Assembly (NCBI GenBank): GCA_016714605.1
Contig: JADKDL010000014.1
Span: 70,505 to 134,504, forward strand
From: Bacteroidales bacterium
GTDB taxonomy: Bacteria > Bacteroidota > Bacteroidia > Bacteroidales > UBA1715
DNA: 64,000 bases
Reading direction: 5' to 3'
Part shown: positions 19,492 through 28,982 of the stretch, piece after piece
Numbering within the stretch: the first letter of the stretch is position 1
How the letters are laid out: the number at the start of each line of letters is the position of its first letter
Notes under the pieces: generated by a model
Database searches by the model: none
Told to the model about the DNA's origin: nothing
The model's input: only the letters and a program-made list of their open reading frames with translations
Made by a program: the position numbers and the translations under genes

Positions 19492-19581
19492 CGGAGAAAG
19501 AGGGATTCGAACCCTCGATACCGTTTGTGACAGTATACACACTTTCCAGGCGTGCGCCTTCAACCACTCGGCCATCTCTCC
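19492..19581 (-). tRNA. tRNA-Ser (anticodon GGA)
   Basis: Read on the minus strand the gene begins GGAGAGATGGCCGAGTGG and ends TTTCTCC plus discriminator G, giving a 7-bp acceptor stem. The anticodon loop CTGGAAA carries GGA (serine). A long variable arm, as expected for tRNA-Ser, precedes the T-loop sequence GGTTCGAATCC. The 3' CCA is not encoded and must be added after transcription. It lies on the same strand as the exb operon, about 90 bp upstream of it. Confidence 0.96.
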
Positions 19582-19689
19582 TTAATTTTACAAAGCCCAA
19601 AATTAACTATAAAATTTTGTTTATCGCAAATTATATATTATCTATTTTCAATATTTAATTTATATTGTCCTTATTTTGTTTCTTAATTT

Positions 19690-19718
19690 TTTGAACTCTA
19701 TTCAATACTGTATCTTTG
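19690..19718 (+). promoter_or_regulatory. Bacteroidetes-type promoter (TTTG-N17-TATCTTTG)
   Basis: TTTG at 19690-19693 and TATCTTTG at 19711-19718, separated by 17 bp, match both halves of the Bacteroidetes sigma-ABfr consensus (TTTG ... TAnnTTTG). The predicted transcript start is near 19725, about 25 nt before the ATG at 19749. This rules out a TTG start at 19716, which lies inside the -7 box. Confidence 0.65.
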
Positions 19719-19748
19719 TATAAAATATTGTTCAAATTATTTTTTTTT

Positions 19749-20234
19749 ATGGCTGAAAGTAAAAATATTGTAGATAGTTATTTGCTATTAGAAAAAAAAA
19801 TTAATCCCATTTTAGAAGCAAAGTTTGTTAAACTAAAAAAAGTGAAACAGATAGATATACTTTTTCATGAATTACATGATGAAGCCTTTGAGAAAATAAA
19901 TTGCCTTGATTGTGCCAATTGCTGTAAATCTATTAGTCCTGGTGTTTCATCAATAGACATTGAGCGTTTGGCTAAATTTTTAAAAATAAAACCATCGAAG
20001 TTGGTGGAAATGTATTTTGAATTAGACGACGATGATGAGTATGTTTTCAGAACTGCCCCTTGCCCTTTTTTAGGCATAGATAATTATTGCTCTGTATATA
20101 GTGCAAGACCAAGAGCTTGTAGGGAGTATCCTCATACTGACAGAAAGAAAATGAATCAGATACTGACTCTTACTAAAAAGAATGTAGAAATTTGCCCGGC
20201 AGTGTATTATATAATTGAAAAAATTAATTTGTAA
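19749..20234 (+). CDS. YkgJ-type cysteine-cluster protein
   Basis: This 161-residue protein belongs to the YkgJ/Fe-S or zinc-binding cysteine-cluster family (CxxCxxCC type). The metal-ligand candidates are CLDCANCCKSISPG near residue 47 and CPFLGIDNYCSVYSARPRAC near 106, followed by REYPHTD and a late Cys in ICPAVYY. Their spacing is typical. The biochemical role of the family is poorly known; binding of iron or zinc is inferred from the cysteines. The ATG start is supported by a promoter placed just upstream. It has its own promoter and a 93-bp gap to the next gene. Confidence 0.85.
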   Translation: MAESKNIVDSYLLLEKKINPILEAKFVKLKKVKQIDILFHELHDEAFEKINCLDCANCCKSISPGVSSIDIERLAKFLKIKPSKLVEMYFELDDDDEYVFRTAPCPFLGIDNYCSVYSARPRACREYPHTDRKKMNQILTLTKKNVEICPAVYYIIEKINL

Positions 20235-20327
20235 AAATTGTAAATATTAATAAAAAAATAACATTTGTATTGAAGTAAATATTAAGAAGAATAATATATA
20301 AATCTTAAATCAACGAAATATTTTAAA

Positions 20328-21452
20328 GTGAAGAAGATAATTTTTTTAACTACATCACATCATTATCTAGATGACAGAATTTTTTATCATCAAGCATTAT
20401 CTTTAGCAGAAAAAAAATTTGAGGTTAAAATTGTTAGTTTATCATCCGATTTTATTTCCAATATCAGAGGTATTCAAATTGAATCAAGCAATATTCTAAA
20501 TAGTTCCATTAAAAACAAAGTAGACTATATAATAAAGATTTTAAATGATTACAATCCTCATATAGCTATATGTTCTGAACCATTGGCTGTATATGCAGCT
20601 TCAAAATATTCTCGTTACAAGTCTTGTAAAATAGTATACGATATCACGGAGTGGTATCCTTCCAAAAAGCAATTAAATAGTCTTAATATTTTCAAGAAGA
20701 TATCTACTTTTATTGTTTTGACTTTTTATAATATTTTAGTTGGGGCAAAATCATCAGGTTTTATATTTGGAGAAATTCACAAACAATTTCCTTTTAAACA
20801 AATTTTCCCACGAAAGCCTTCTATTATACTTCCTTACTATCCTTCGCAAAAATACATTTCATTTTCTAAAAAAAGCATACCCGATGATGTTTTAAAACTC
20901 TGTTATACTGGAAGGATTTCTAAAGAAAAAGGAATTGAAAATTTCTTCAAAGCCTTGAATGTTTTTAGAAATAAATATTCAATACCGTTCCAAATTATAA
21001 TTATTGGAAAATGTAACAATAATGTAGATTTACTGTTTTTTAATGATTTAATTAAGAAATATAATTTTGAAAACATTGTAATAAGTGAACCAATAGAATT
21101 TGAGAAATTTTCAGAAACTATCTCAAATGTAGATATATGTTTCGATTTGAGAGACAATGATTTTGAAAATAATCATTGTTTGCCCATTAAATTATTTTAT
21201 TACATGGCTTGCGGCAAACCTGTTATATACACTGATTTAAAATCAATTCGTAATTTTGTGGAAATGGAAAAAGTCGGAATTTTGGTAAACCCTTATAATT
21301 ATGACGAAATTGCAGATAACATTTATAAATATACCATTGACAATGCAAATTTATATACAATTCATTCTTCAAATGCAAGATTGTTTTTTCTTGAGAAATA
21401 TAATTGGGAGCTTATTAAAGAAAGATTTGTTGGTTTTATCAATAATTTATAA
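20328..21452 (+). CDS. Family 4-like glycosyltransferase
   Basis: The 374-residue protein has a GT-B fold. The C-terminal nucleotide-sugar domain shows LCYTGRISKEKGIENFFKAL (about residue 188) and KLFYYMACGKPVIYTD (about 287), the usual GT4 pattern. The start is GTG. There is no signal peptide; a hydrophobic stretch near residue 130 may attach it to the membrane. It ends 6 bp before a polysaccharide flippase gene, so the pair likely acts on the same surface glycan, with this enzyme adding a sugar on the cytoplasmic face. Donor and acceptor are unknown. Confidence 0.85.
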   Translation: MKKIIFLTTSHHYLDDRIFYHQALSLAEKKFEVKIVSLSSDFISNIRGIQIESSNILNSSIKNKVDYIIKILNDYNPHIAICSEPLAVYAASKYSRYKSCKIVYDITEWYPSKKQLNSLNIFKKISTFIVLTFYNILVGAKSSGFIFGEIHKQFPFKQIFPRKPSIILPYYPSQKYISFSKKSIPDDVLKLCYTGRISKEKGIENFFKALNVFRNKYSIPFQIIIIGKCNNNVDLLFFNDLIKKYNFENIVISEPIEFEKFSETISNVDICFDLRDNDFENNHCLPIKLFYYMACGKPVIYTDLKSIRNFVEMEKVGILVNPYNYDEIADNIYKYTIDNANLYTIHSSNARLFFLEKYNWELIKERFVGFINNL

Positions 21453-21458
21453 AAGAGT

Positions 21459-22709
21459 ATGTTCGCTCATAATTTTTTAAAAACAATTTTTTCAAAATTT
21501 TTCATATTATTTGTCAATTTCGGCATAATTATCTTTACTACTAATTTTTGGGGAAGTGAGGGTAAAGGACTCATCTCTTTATTTATAGCTGATTTAACAA
21601 TAGTAAGTTTTTTTTCTAGTATTATTATAGGAAGTAGCCTTTCTTATTTTACACCGAGAGAAGACATAGGTAAAATCCTCACTTTATCATACATATGGAC
21701 AATACTTATTAGTATGATTGTTCCTTTTGTAGTGATTTTAATACATTTTCAAGATTATTTAATATATCTTTTTTTAGTATCATTTTTCTTTTCGTTACAT
21801 ACCATTAATACAAATGTTTTTGTGGGAAAAGAAAATATTACTGCGTACAATTTGTATCAAGTACTTCAAGTTGTTTTATTTGTATTAATACTATTGCTAT
21901 TTATATATGTATTAAAAATAAATAGTATAGAAACATACTTTATCGCTCAAATTTTATCTTATGCCATACTATTTATAACCAGTAGTTTTAAGATATTTAA
22001 AACAAATGAAATTGTATTTAAATATTGCAGTAAAACCTTTAGCAAACTTTTTATATATGGATGGAAATCGCAATTGAGTTCTTTCATGCAATTTTTAAAT
22101 TATAGACTTTCTTATTATTTTTTACTTAGTGCCACAGGACTTTCAGGTTTGGGAATATATTCGGTAGGTGTGGCATTTTCCGAAGCAATATGGACTATAA
22201 GTCGCAGTATATCCGTAACCTTATATTCAAGAATAATTAATATTTCAGAAAAATCGGAAAGCATTAGAAATACTAAGATAGCTTTAAAACTTTGTTTTAA
22301 TCTTACAATACTGTTTATTATTGTAATTATTATATTGCCATCGGAATTTTACACTTTCATTTTTGGCAAAGATTTCTCTGATGTGAAGCAAACCGTCATT
22401 TTATTGTCTCCAGGCATTCTTTCTATTGCATCGTCGAACATAATTGGACATTATTTTTCTGGTATAAATCAATTTACTATTCTTAACATAAAATCATTTA
22501 TTGGTCTTATTTTTACAATTATTGGTTCTGTAATTTTGATTCCTGCCTATGGTATTGTAGGAGCTTGTATTTCCACTTCCATATCGTATTTTATTTCTTC
22601 TATTATACTGTTTATCTACTTTTATCGGAAAACACAATTCAGCATTAGCGATTTCTTTATCATTAAAAGTGATATTCCTAGTATTAAAAAATCTCTTTTT
22701 AATAAATAG
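21459..22709 (+). CDS. Polysaccharide flippase (Wzx/MATE-like)
   Basis: This is a 416-residue integral membrane protein with about 12 hydrophobic helices. The N-terminal GIIIFTTNFWGSEGKGLISL and the later FLLSATGLSGLGIYSVGVAF and SPGILSIASSNIIGHYFSGI are typical of the polysaccharide-transport branch of the MVF/MATE superfamily. The role by family is to flip lipid-linked sugar units across the inner membrane. It directly follows a glycosyltransferase. No polymerase or further glycan genes are adjacent, so this is a small glycan locus or part of a dispersed one. Confidence 0.85.
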   Translation: MFAHNFLKTIFSKFFILFVNFGIIIFTTNFWGSEGKGLISLFIADLTIVSFFSSIIIGSSLSYFTPREDIGKILTLSYIWTILISMIVPFVVILIHFQDYLIYLFLVSFFFSLHTINTNVFVGKENITAYNLYQVLQVVLFVLILLLFIYVLKINSIETYFIAQILSYAILFITSSFKIFKTNEIVFKYCSKTFSKLFIYGWKSQLSSFMQFLNYRLSYYFLLSATGLSGLGIYSVGVAFSEAIWTISRSISVTLYSRIINISEKSESIRNTKIALKLCFNLTILFIIVIIILPSEFYTFIFGKDFSDVKQTVILLSPGILSIASSNIIGHYFSGINQFTILNIKSFIGLIFTIIGSVILIPAYGIVGACISTSISYFISSIILFIYFYRKTQFSISDFFIIKSDIPSIKKSLFNK

Positions 22710-22869
22710 AGTTTTAATAAATTATTCTTTTTTAAATTGTAAATCCATATTTATTAGAATGTGTTATTCTTTTCATGTTGTGGTTTCGAAACAGAAATTA
22801 TCATGGATAATTTTTTTGTGTCTTTTTGTCAGTTTAAATGACACTTAAATAGTATTTATGAAGAAAAAA

Positions 22870-22911
22870 ATGCCATAATGTTAAATATTTCAATAAATAA
22901 TTCAATGGCAT
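22870..22911. promoter_or_regulatory. Inverted repeat upstream of dnaK
   Basis: ATGCCAT and ATGGCAT form a 7-bp inverted repeat with a 28-bp AT-rich spacer, ending 62 bp before the dnaK ATG. It is not the CIRCE element (TTAGCACTC-N9-GAGTGCTAA), which I do not see here. It may be a regulator site, but support is weak. Confidence 0.25.
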
Positions 22912-22973
22912 AATGATTGAAAACTGCAAGAGTAAATTTAAAAATCAGAAATAAATAATATAATTTTCAAAAT

Positions 22974-24887
22974 ATGGGAAAAATAATTGGTATAGACTTA
23001 GGGACCACTAACTCTTGCGTTGCGGTGATGGAAGGCAATGAACCTGTGGTAATCCAAAACAGTGAAGGTAAAAGAACTACCCCATCGGTAGTAGGTTTTG
23101 TAGACGGAGGTGAGAGAAAAGTTGGAGACCCGGCTAAACGTCAGGCTATCACCAACCCTACAAAAACTGTTTATTCAATTAAAAGATTCATGGGTGAATC
23201 GTTTAATAATGTTACTAAAGAAATTGGTAGAATGCCTTATAAAGTAGTAAAAGGCGACAATAATACTCCAAGAGTAGAAATTGATGACAGAAAATTTTCT
23301 CCACAAGAAATCTCTGCCATGATTCTACAAAAAATGAAAAAAACAGCAGAAGATTATCTTGGTCAAGAAGTTACTGGTGCTGTAATTACTGTACCGGCAT
23401 ATTTCAATGATGCTCAAAGACAAGCTACGAAAGAAGCTGGAGAGATTGCCGGTCTAGAAGTAAAAAGAATTATCAACGAACCTACTGCCGCTTCATTGGC
23501 TTATGGTTTAGATAAAAAAGACAGAGATATAAAAGTTGCAGTTTTCGATTTAGGTGGAGGAACTTTTGACATATCTATACTTGAACTTGGTGACGGTGTA
23601 TTTGAGGTAAAATCTACCAATGGTGATACTCACCTTGGAGGTGATGATTTTGATCAAGTAATAATTGACTGGTTGGCAGAAGAATTTATTAAAGACGAAG
23701 GTATTGATATAAGAAAAGACCCAATGGCATTGCAAAGGCTTAAAGAAGCTGCTGAAAAAGCTAAAATTGAGCTTTCAAGTACTTCAAGCACTGAGATAAA
23801 CCTGCCATATATAATGCCGGTAAATGGTATTCCAAAACATTTGGTTCGAACACTTACTCGTGCTCAATTTGAAAAATTAGCAGATAGCTTGATTCAAGCT
23901 GTTGTTGAACCATGCAGAAAAGCGCTTAAAGATGCGGGAATGACTGCTGCTGAGGTTGATGAAGTTATTTTAGTAGGTGGTTCTACAAGAATCCCGGCTA
24001 TTCAGAAAAAAGTTGAGGACTTTTTTGGAAAAGCACCATCAAAAGGCGTAAACCCCGATGAGGTTGTGGCTATTGGTGCTGCTATTCAAGGTGGTGTGCT
24101 TTCTGGCGATGTGAAAGATGTATTGTTGCTTGATGTAACGCCGCTTTCTTTAGGTATTGAAACAATGGGTGGGGTAATGACAAAACTTATTGAATCAAAC
24201 ACAACAATACCAACCAAGAAAACTGAAACGTTTACTACTGCGGTAGATAATCAGCCTTCTGTTGAGATACATATTCTTCAAGGTGAAAGACCTATGGCTG
24301 CTGGTAATAAAACAATTGGTCGTTTCCATTTAGATGGTCTGCCACCAGCACAAAGAGGTACACCTCAGATTGAAGTAACTTTCGATATTGACGCAAACGG
24401 AATATTACATGTTTCGGCTAAAGATAAGGCTACCAGCAAACAGCAAAGTATAAGAATTGAAGCTTCTTCAGGTTTGTCTGATGCTGAAATTCAAAGAATG
24501 AAAGATGAGGCTCGTGCAAATGAAGCTTCTGATAAAGAAGCTAAAGAAAAGGTTGAAAAAATGAATCAGGCTGATAGTCTTATTTTCCAAACCGAAAAAC
24601 AATTGAAAGAGTTTGGAGATAAATTGCCTGCCGACAAAAAAGCACCAATTGAATCTGCATTGCAAAAATTGAAAGATGCGCACAAATCGCAAGATGTTGC
24701 TGCTATCGAAGTTGCAATGAATGAGTTAAATACCATCTTCCAATCTGCTTCGCAAGAGATGTATGCTCAGCAAGGAAATGCGCAACAAGATGCTCAAAAT
24801 CCACAATCTGGACAAGGAAATGCCGGTAATGCAAATAAAGGTAAAGACGATGAGGTAACTGATGTTGATTTTGAAGAAGTAAAATAA
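22974..24887 (+). CDS. dnaK: Molecular chaperone DnaK (Hsp70)
   Basis: The 637-residue protein is complete. The actin-like ATPase domain shows GIDLGTTNSCVAVMEG, VFDLGGGTFDISILELG and VILVGGSTRIPAIQKKV. The substrate-binding domain follows the linker VLLLDVTPLSLGIETMGG, and the tail ends DDEVTDVDFEEVK, close to the usual EEVD-like bacterial end. DnaK folds and protects proteins in the cytoplasm with DnaJ and GrpE, which are not in this window. It stands alone in a 264-bp upstream and 526-bp downstream gap, with a good terminator. Confidence 0.98.
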   Translation: MGKIIGIDLGTTNSCVAVMEGNEPVVIQNSEGKRTTPSVVGFVDGGERKVGDPAKRQAITNPTKTVYSIKRFMGESFNNVTKEIGRMPYKVVKGDNNTPRVEIDDRKFSPQEISAMILQKMKKTAEDYLGQEVTGAVITVPAYFNDAQRQATKEAGEIAGLEVKRIINEPTAASLAYGLDKKDRDIKVAVFDLGGGTFDISILELGDGVFEVKSTNGDTHLGGDDFDQVIIDWLAEEFIKDEGIDIRKDPMALQRLKEAAEKAKIELSSTSSTEINLPYIMPVNGIPKHLVRTLTRAQFEKLADSLIQAVVEPCRKALKDAGMTAAEVDEVILVGGSTRIPAIQKKVEDFFGKAPSKGVNPDEVVAIGAAIQGGVLSGDVKDVLLLDVTPLSLGIETMGGVMTKLIESNTTIPTKKTETFTTAVDNQPSVEIHILQGERPMAAGNKTIGRFHLDGLPPAQRGTPQIEVTFDIDANGILHVSAKDKATSKQQSIRIEASSGLSDAEIQRMKDEARANEASDKEAKEKVEKMNQADSLIFQTEKQLKEFGDKLPADKKAPIESALQKLKDAHKSQDVAAIEVAMNELNTIFQSASQEMYAQQGNAQQDAQNPQSGQGNAGNANKGKDDEVTDVDFEEVK

Positions 24888-24917
24888 GCTCGAAAAAAAG
24901 GAATAACATCCGAATAC

Positions 24918-24953
24918 AAAACGCTGTAAAATAAAATCATACAGCGTTTTTTT
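24918..24953 (+). terminator. Rho-independent terminator of dnaK
   Basis: AAAACGCTGTA and TACAGCGTTTT form an 11-bp perfect stem with an 11-nt loop, then a T-run, 30 bp after the dnaK stop. Confidence 0.88.
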
Positions 24954-25413
24954 ATTTTCTTTTCTCTCGTTTTTTATTGATTACTCTTTATTTGCTACAC
25001 TCATTAGAAAGACATAAAGTGAGACTGAGCTTTCCTAAAATAGTTTTACTGAATTAAACAATAATTTCTAATATTTGAAAAGAAAGAATAATTTCTTTCT
25101 GCACTTTTATTTTAATTAGAATTTAAATCTTACTTATCTCGTTGTAGATATTTATTATTCTGTTTTTTTCATTGTTTTTCAATGAATTACGGTTTTTTTA
25201 TTTACGTCTTTTACAACACCGCTTTAGATATAGCACTAACACTCGTTGCATCATTATTCTTTGTCATAGATTTTTTTATGTTTCTTAGTCACGTTTCTCT
25301 TTTCTTCCTATATTTGACTAATTCATTGAGAAATGGTATTAGCCAATAACTCAATTGAAATCACACAAACTATTTGTATAGTTGACATTAATACCTGGAC
25401 CTATTAGCACAAA
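24954..25413. other. Gene-free spacer before the restriction island
   Basis: This AT-rich stretch of 460 bp holds no open frame, tRNA or clear repeat that I can support. It marks the left border of the restriction-modification island; I saw no attachment-site duplication here. Confidence 0.5.
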
Positions 25414-26949
25414 ATGAGTGATATAAGAGAAATTGAAAAGACCCTTTGGGCTGCTGCCGACAAGCTTCGCAGTAATATGGATGCAGCAGAATACAAACAT
25501 GTAGTATTAGGATTAATTTTCTTAAAGTATATTTCTGATGCTTTTGCTGAACTACATGAGAAATTAGTAGAAGGAAAGGGCGAATTTGCAGGAGCAAACC
25601 CCGAAGATGCGGACGAATATTTAGCTTATAATGTTTTTTATGTGCCAGAGAAAGCCCGCTGGACTTTCTTGCAAAGCAATGCGAAACAGCCAAACATTGG
25701 TGTTCTCATTGACCAAGCAATGGACAGCATTGAAAAAATAAATGATAACCTTAAAGGAGTACTTCCTAAAAATTATGCCGACCCCGATTTAGATAAACAA
25801 CGTTTGGGTGAATTGCTCGATTTGATTGGGAATATTGGCTTTGGTGGCGAAGGTCACCAAGGAAAAGACCTTTTGGGACAAGTTTATGAATACTTTTTAG
25901 GTATGTTCGCCGATGCCGAAGGCAAGAACGGCGGACAGTTTTATACTCCTCAAAGCATTGTGAAAGTTTTGGTTTCAATGCTTGAACCCTATAAAGGACG
26001 TATTTACGATGGTTGCTGCGGTAGCGGTGGCATGTTTGTGCAAAGCGAGAAATTTATAGAAAGTCACCAAGGTAAGATTGGAGATTTAAGTATTTACGGA
26101 CAAGAGAGCAATCCAACAACTGTTAAGTTGGCTAAAATGAACCTTGCCATCCGTGGTATTGATGCCAACATACAATTTGGCGATACCTTTACCAACGATT
26201 TACACCCCGACTTAAAAGCAGATTACGTAATTGCAAACCCACCTTTTAATATTAGCGATTGGAAAGGTGAACAATTGCGAGACGACAAACGCTGGAAATA
26301 TGGCGTACCGCAAGTTGGCAACGCCAACTATGCGTGGTTGCAACATTTCATTCATAAACTTAGCCCAACAGGTACAGCAGGCATAGTTTTGGCTAACGGC
26401 AGCATGAATAGCAATACAGGTAACGAAGGCGAGATTAGAAAAGCAATGATAGACGCAGGTGTAATAGATTGCATGGTGGCTTTGCCAGCGCAACTTTTTT
26501 ATAATACAATGATTCCAGCTTGCTTGTGGTTTTTAGCAAAGAATCGTACGGGCAATGGCTCGTCCTTGCCCTTTAGAAATCGTGAAAACGAAATTCTGTT
26601 TATCGATGCTCGTAAACTTGGCACAATGATAAATAGACGAAATAAAGAGTTGTCTGATTCTGATATAAATCAAATTACCGATACCTACCACCTTTGGCGA
26701 AATGTTGGTGGACAGTACAACGATATTGCTGGTTTTTGCAAAGCAGCCACCATAGACGAAGTAGTTCAAAACAACTATGTTTTAATGCCCGGCAGATATG
26801 TGGGCACCGAGGAAGAGGTGGAAGATTTAATTCCTTTTGCCGAAAAAATGCAAAGCTTAACCGCTACTTTGGCTGAACAATTTTCTAAAGGCGAACAATT
26901 GCAGAAAACTATTCGTGAAAACTTGAAAGGGATTGGTTATGAGTTTTAA
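25414..26949 (+). CDS. hsdM: Type I restriction-modification DNA methyltransferase (M subunit)
   Basis: The 511-residue N6-adenine methyltransferase has an N-terminal helical HsdM domain (about residues 1-130). Its AdoMet-binding motif lies around YDGCCGSGGMFVQSEKF (about 198) and the catalytic motif IV NPPF is in VIANPPFNISDW (about 274). QFYTPQSIVKVLVSM is the conserved segment before the catalytic domain. It modifies the site chosen by HsdS and protects host DNA. It overlaps hsdS by 11 bp, so the two are translationally coupled. Codon use and G+C (42% in one sampled line) differ from flanking genes, suggesting transfer. Confidence 0.96.
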   Translation: MSDIREIEKTLWAAADKLRSNMDAAEYKHVVLGLIFLKYISDAFAELHEKLVEGKGEFAGANPEDADEYLAYNVFYVPEKARWTFLQSNAKQPNIGVLIDQAMDSIEKINDNLKGVLPKNYADPDLDKQRLGELLDLIGNIGFGGEGHQGKDLLGQVYEYFLGMFADAEGKNGGQFYTPQSIVKVLVSMLEPYKGRIYDGCCGSGGMFVQSEKFIESHQGKIGDLSIYGQESNPTTVKLAKMNLAIRGIDANIQFGDTFTNDLHPDLKADYVIANPPFNISDWKGEQLRDDKRWKYGVPQVGNANYAWLQHFIHKLSPTGTAGIVLANGSMNSNTGNEGEIRKAMIDAGVIDCMVALPAQLFYNTMIPACLWFLAKNRTGNGSSLPFRNRENEILFIDARKLGTMINRRNKELSDSDINQITDTYHLWRNVGGQYNDIAGFCKAATIDEVVQNNYVLMPGRYVGTEEEVEDLIPFAEKMQSLTATLAEQFSKGEQLQKTIRENLKGIGYEF

Positions 26950-28144
26950 TGGATGGAAGAATTTAACACTTGGAGAAGTTTGTATCAAAATTACCGATGG
27001 AGCACATTTCTCACCAAAAGATGATATTGCAGGTTTGCCAATGGCATCTGTAAAAGATTTATATAGATATGGAGTCAATATAAGTTCTTGTAGGAGAATT
27101 GGTAAACAAGATTTTGAAGATTTGAAAAATCAAGGTTGTATGCCTATAAAAGGGGATATATTAATTGCAAAAGATGGAAATACATCTCTTGATACAGTTT
27201 GTGTATTTAACCAAAATGATGAATTAGTTTTATTGTCATCAGTTGCTATACTTAGACCAAATGTAAATTTAATATCATCAGATTTTTTAAATTATTATTT
27301 TGACAATCCGGTAACTCGAAATTTTCTAAAAGATAATTTCAGATCAGGAAGTGCTATTCCTAGGGTTGTTTTAAGAGATTTCCGAAAAGTAATAATTAAA
27401 GTTCCAGATCTTAACATTCAGAAAAAAATAACTAATGTTTTAAGATCGTTAGATAATAAAATAGAACTAAACCTGCAATCAAATCAAACTCTTGAAGAAA
27501 TTGCCCAAGCACTATTTAAAAAAATGTGTTTACCCAAAACGGATGAGTTGCCTGAGGGGTGGAGAGTAAAAAAAATATTGGAAATTGGAAAAGTAATAAC
27601 AGGAAAAACGCCATCAAGTAAAACCCCTGAGCATTTTGGTGAAATAATGCCATTTGTAACACCTACTGATTTTAAGAACTACACGAAAATTATTTTATCG
27701 GCTTACAGATTTCTTTCAAATGATGGAATATATGGACTTAAAAGCAAAGTACTTCCTGAAAATTCCATCATAGTTACGTGCATTGGTTCTGATATGGGAA
27801 AAGTTGGAATTAATAAAGTAGAATGCGTTACAAATCAACAGATAAATTCAATAATTGCAAATGAAAATCTTATAGATTTCTTATACTACTCCCTATTGAA
27901 TAAATACGAATTATTGAGGAATATGGCTACAGGTGGTTCAACAATGCCGATGATAAACAAATCACAGTTTGAGGAAATTGAATTGATTGTACCAGATAAA
28001 AGTGTTTTAGAAAACTTTCAAAATATACTTTCTCCAATTAATGAACAAATTAAAAATAATATTCAAGAAATCCAAACCCTCACCGCCCTACGCGATAGTT
28101 TATTGCCAAAGTTGATGAAAGGCGAAATAGAGTTAAAAATGTGA
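26939..28144 (+). CDS. hsdS: Type I restriction-modification specificity subunit
   Basis: This 401-residue protein has the two-target-recognition-domain plan. TRD1 occupies about residues 1-155 and is followed by the conserved helix LRSLDNKIELNLQSNQTLEE. TRD2 starts at LPEGWRVKKILEIGKVITGK and is followed by the second helix, which ends SLLPKLMKGEIELK. Each TRD reads half of a bipartite DNA site, which cannot be predicted here. The ATG inside the hsdM stop region is chosen over a TTG two codons earlier. No second hsdS, recombinase or inverted TRD copy is nearby, so phase variation by shuffling is not indicated. Confidence 0.94.
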   Translation: MSFNGWKNLTLGEVCIKITDGAHFSPKDDIAGLPMASVKDLYRYGVNISSCRRIGKQDFEDLKNQGCMPIKGDILIAKDGNTSLDTVCVFNQNDELVLLSSVAILRPNVNLISSDFLNYYFDNPVTRNFLKDNFRSGSAIPRVVLRDFRKVIIKVPDLNIQKKITNVLRSLDNKIELNLQSNQTLEEIAQALFKKMCLPKTDELPEGWRVKKILEIGKVITGKTPSSKTPEHFGEIMPFVTPTDFKNYTKIILSAYRFLSNDGIYGLKSKVLPENSIIVTCIGSDMGKVGINKVECVTNQQINSIIANENLIDFLYYSLLNKYELLRNMATGGSTMPMINKSQFEEIELIVPDKSVLENFQNILSPINEQIKNNIQEIQTLTALRDSLLPKLMKGEIELKM

Positions 28145-28148
28145 AATT

Positions 28149-28982
28149 ATGGCGAAAAGTAAAACCATACATGTTAAGGGAACGGAAATAGTCGTCATTT
28201 CTGAGGGCAATAAGGATGAGTACATTTCGCTCACGGGCATTGCCCGTTACCGTGATGCGGAAAGGAGTGATTACATTCTGCAAAACTGGCTCAGAACCCG
28301 AAGCACCATCGAATTTGTTGGGCTTTGGGAGCAGTTCAATAACCCCAATTTTAATTCCATCGAATTCGATGGAATTAAAAACCAAGCGGGTTTAAACAGT
28401 TTTTCACTTACTCCCAAAAGGTGGATTGAAGCTACCAATGCCATTGGCATCATTTCAAAAACAGGAAAATACGGTGGCACTTTTGCTCACCGTGATATTG
28501 CTTTTGAATTTGCCACTTGGATAAGTGCTGAATTCAAATTTTACTTCATCAAAGAGTTTCAACGCCTAAAAGAAGACGAAAACGACCGTTTAAAACTTGA
28601 TTGGAATTTGCAACGCACCCTTGCCAAAGTAAACTATACCATACATACCGATGCAATAAAAGCAAATTTAATACCTACAGAACTCAGCAAAACACAAGTG
28701 AATTTTGTATATGCCAATGAAGCCGATATGCTAAACATGGCACTTTTTGGCAAAACAGCCAGACAATGGCGAGACGAGAACCCGGCAGCTAAAGGAAACA
28801 TAAGAGATGAAGCCACTATAGAGCAGTTGGTAGTTCTTAGCAATATGGAGAGTATCAATGCAGTATTTATCAGTAAAGGTTTATCACAAAGTGAAAGATT
28901 AATAGAACTCAACAAAATGGCTATTACTCAAATGAAATCTTTGTTGACCAATAGTGCCATCAAAAAGCTAAAAGAAGGCTAA
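28149..28982 (+). CDS. KilA-N domain protein inside the type I RM operon
   Basis: The 277-residue protein has a KilA-N DNA-binding domain at about residues 10-125: YISLTGIARYRD, then NWLRTRSTIEFVGLWE, and GTFAHRDIAFEFATWISAEF, the hallmark of the family. A helical C-terminal half follows (KTARQWRDENPAAKGNIRDE). KilA-N is otherwise found in phages and large DNA viruses. It lies 4 bp after hsdS and shares the TAATG overlap with hsdR, so it is translated as part of the RM operon. It could regulate the operon or modulate the enzyme; no function is established by the sequence. Confidence 0.85.
   Translation: MAKSKTIHVKGTEIVVISEGNKDEYISLTGIARYRDAERSDYILQNWLRTRSTIEFVGLWEQFNNPNFNSIEFDGIKNQAGLNSFSLTPKRWIEATNAIGIISKTGKYGGTFAHRDIAFEFATWISAEFKFYFIKEFQRLKEDENDRLKLDWNLQRTLAKVNYTIHTDAIKANLIPTELSKTQVNFVYANEADMLNMALFGKTARQWRDENPAAKGNIRDEATIEQLVVLSNMESINAVFISKGLSQSERLIELNKMAITQMKSLLTNSAIKKLKEG

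Noticed and set aside
19373..19658. Open frames across the tRNA-Ser gene, reading GERGIRTLDTV or EGFEPSI on the plus strand
   Set aside because: These are the well-known false translations of the antisense strand of a tRNA-Ser; the tRNA explains the sequence fully.
22870..22911. CIRCE heat-shock operator before dnaK
   Set aside because: The inverted repeat there does not match TTAGCACTC-N9-GAGTGCTAA; only a weak 7-bp inverted repeat is present.
26939..28144. Phase-variable hsdS switching by inversion
   Set aside because: Only one hsdS is present and no recombinase or inverted TRD copy is found in the window.
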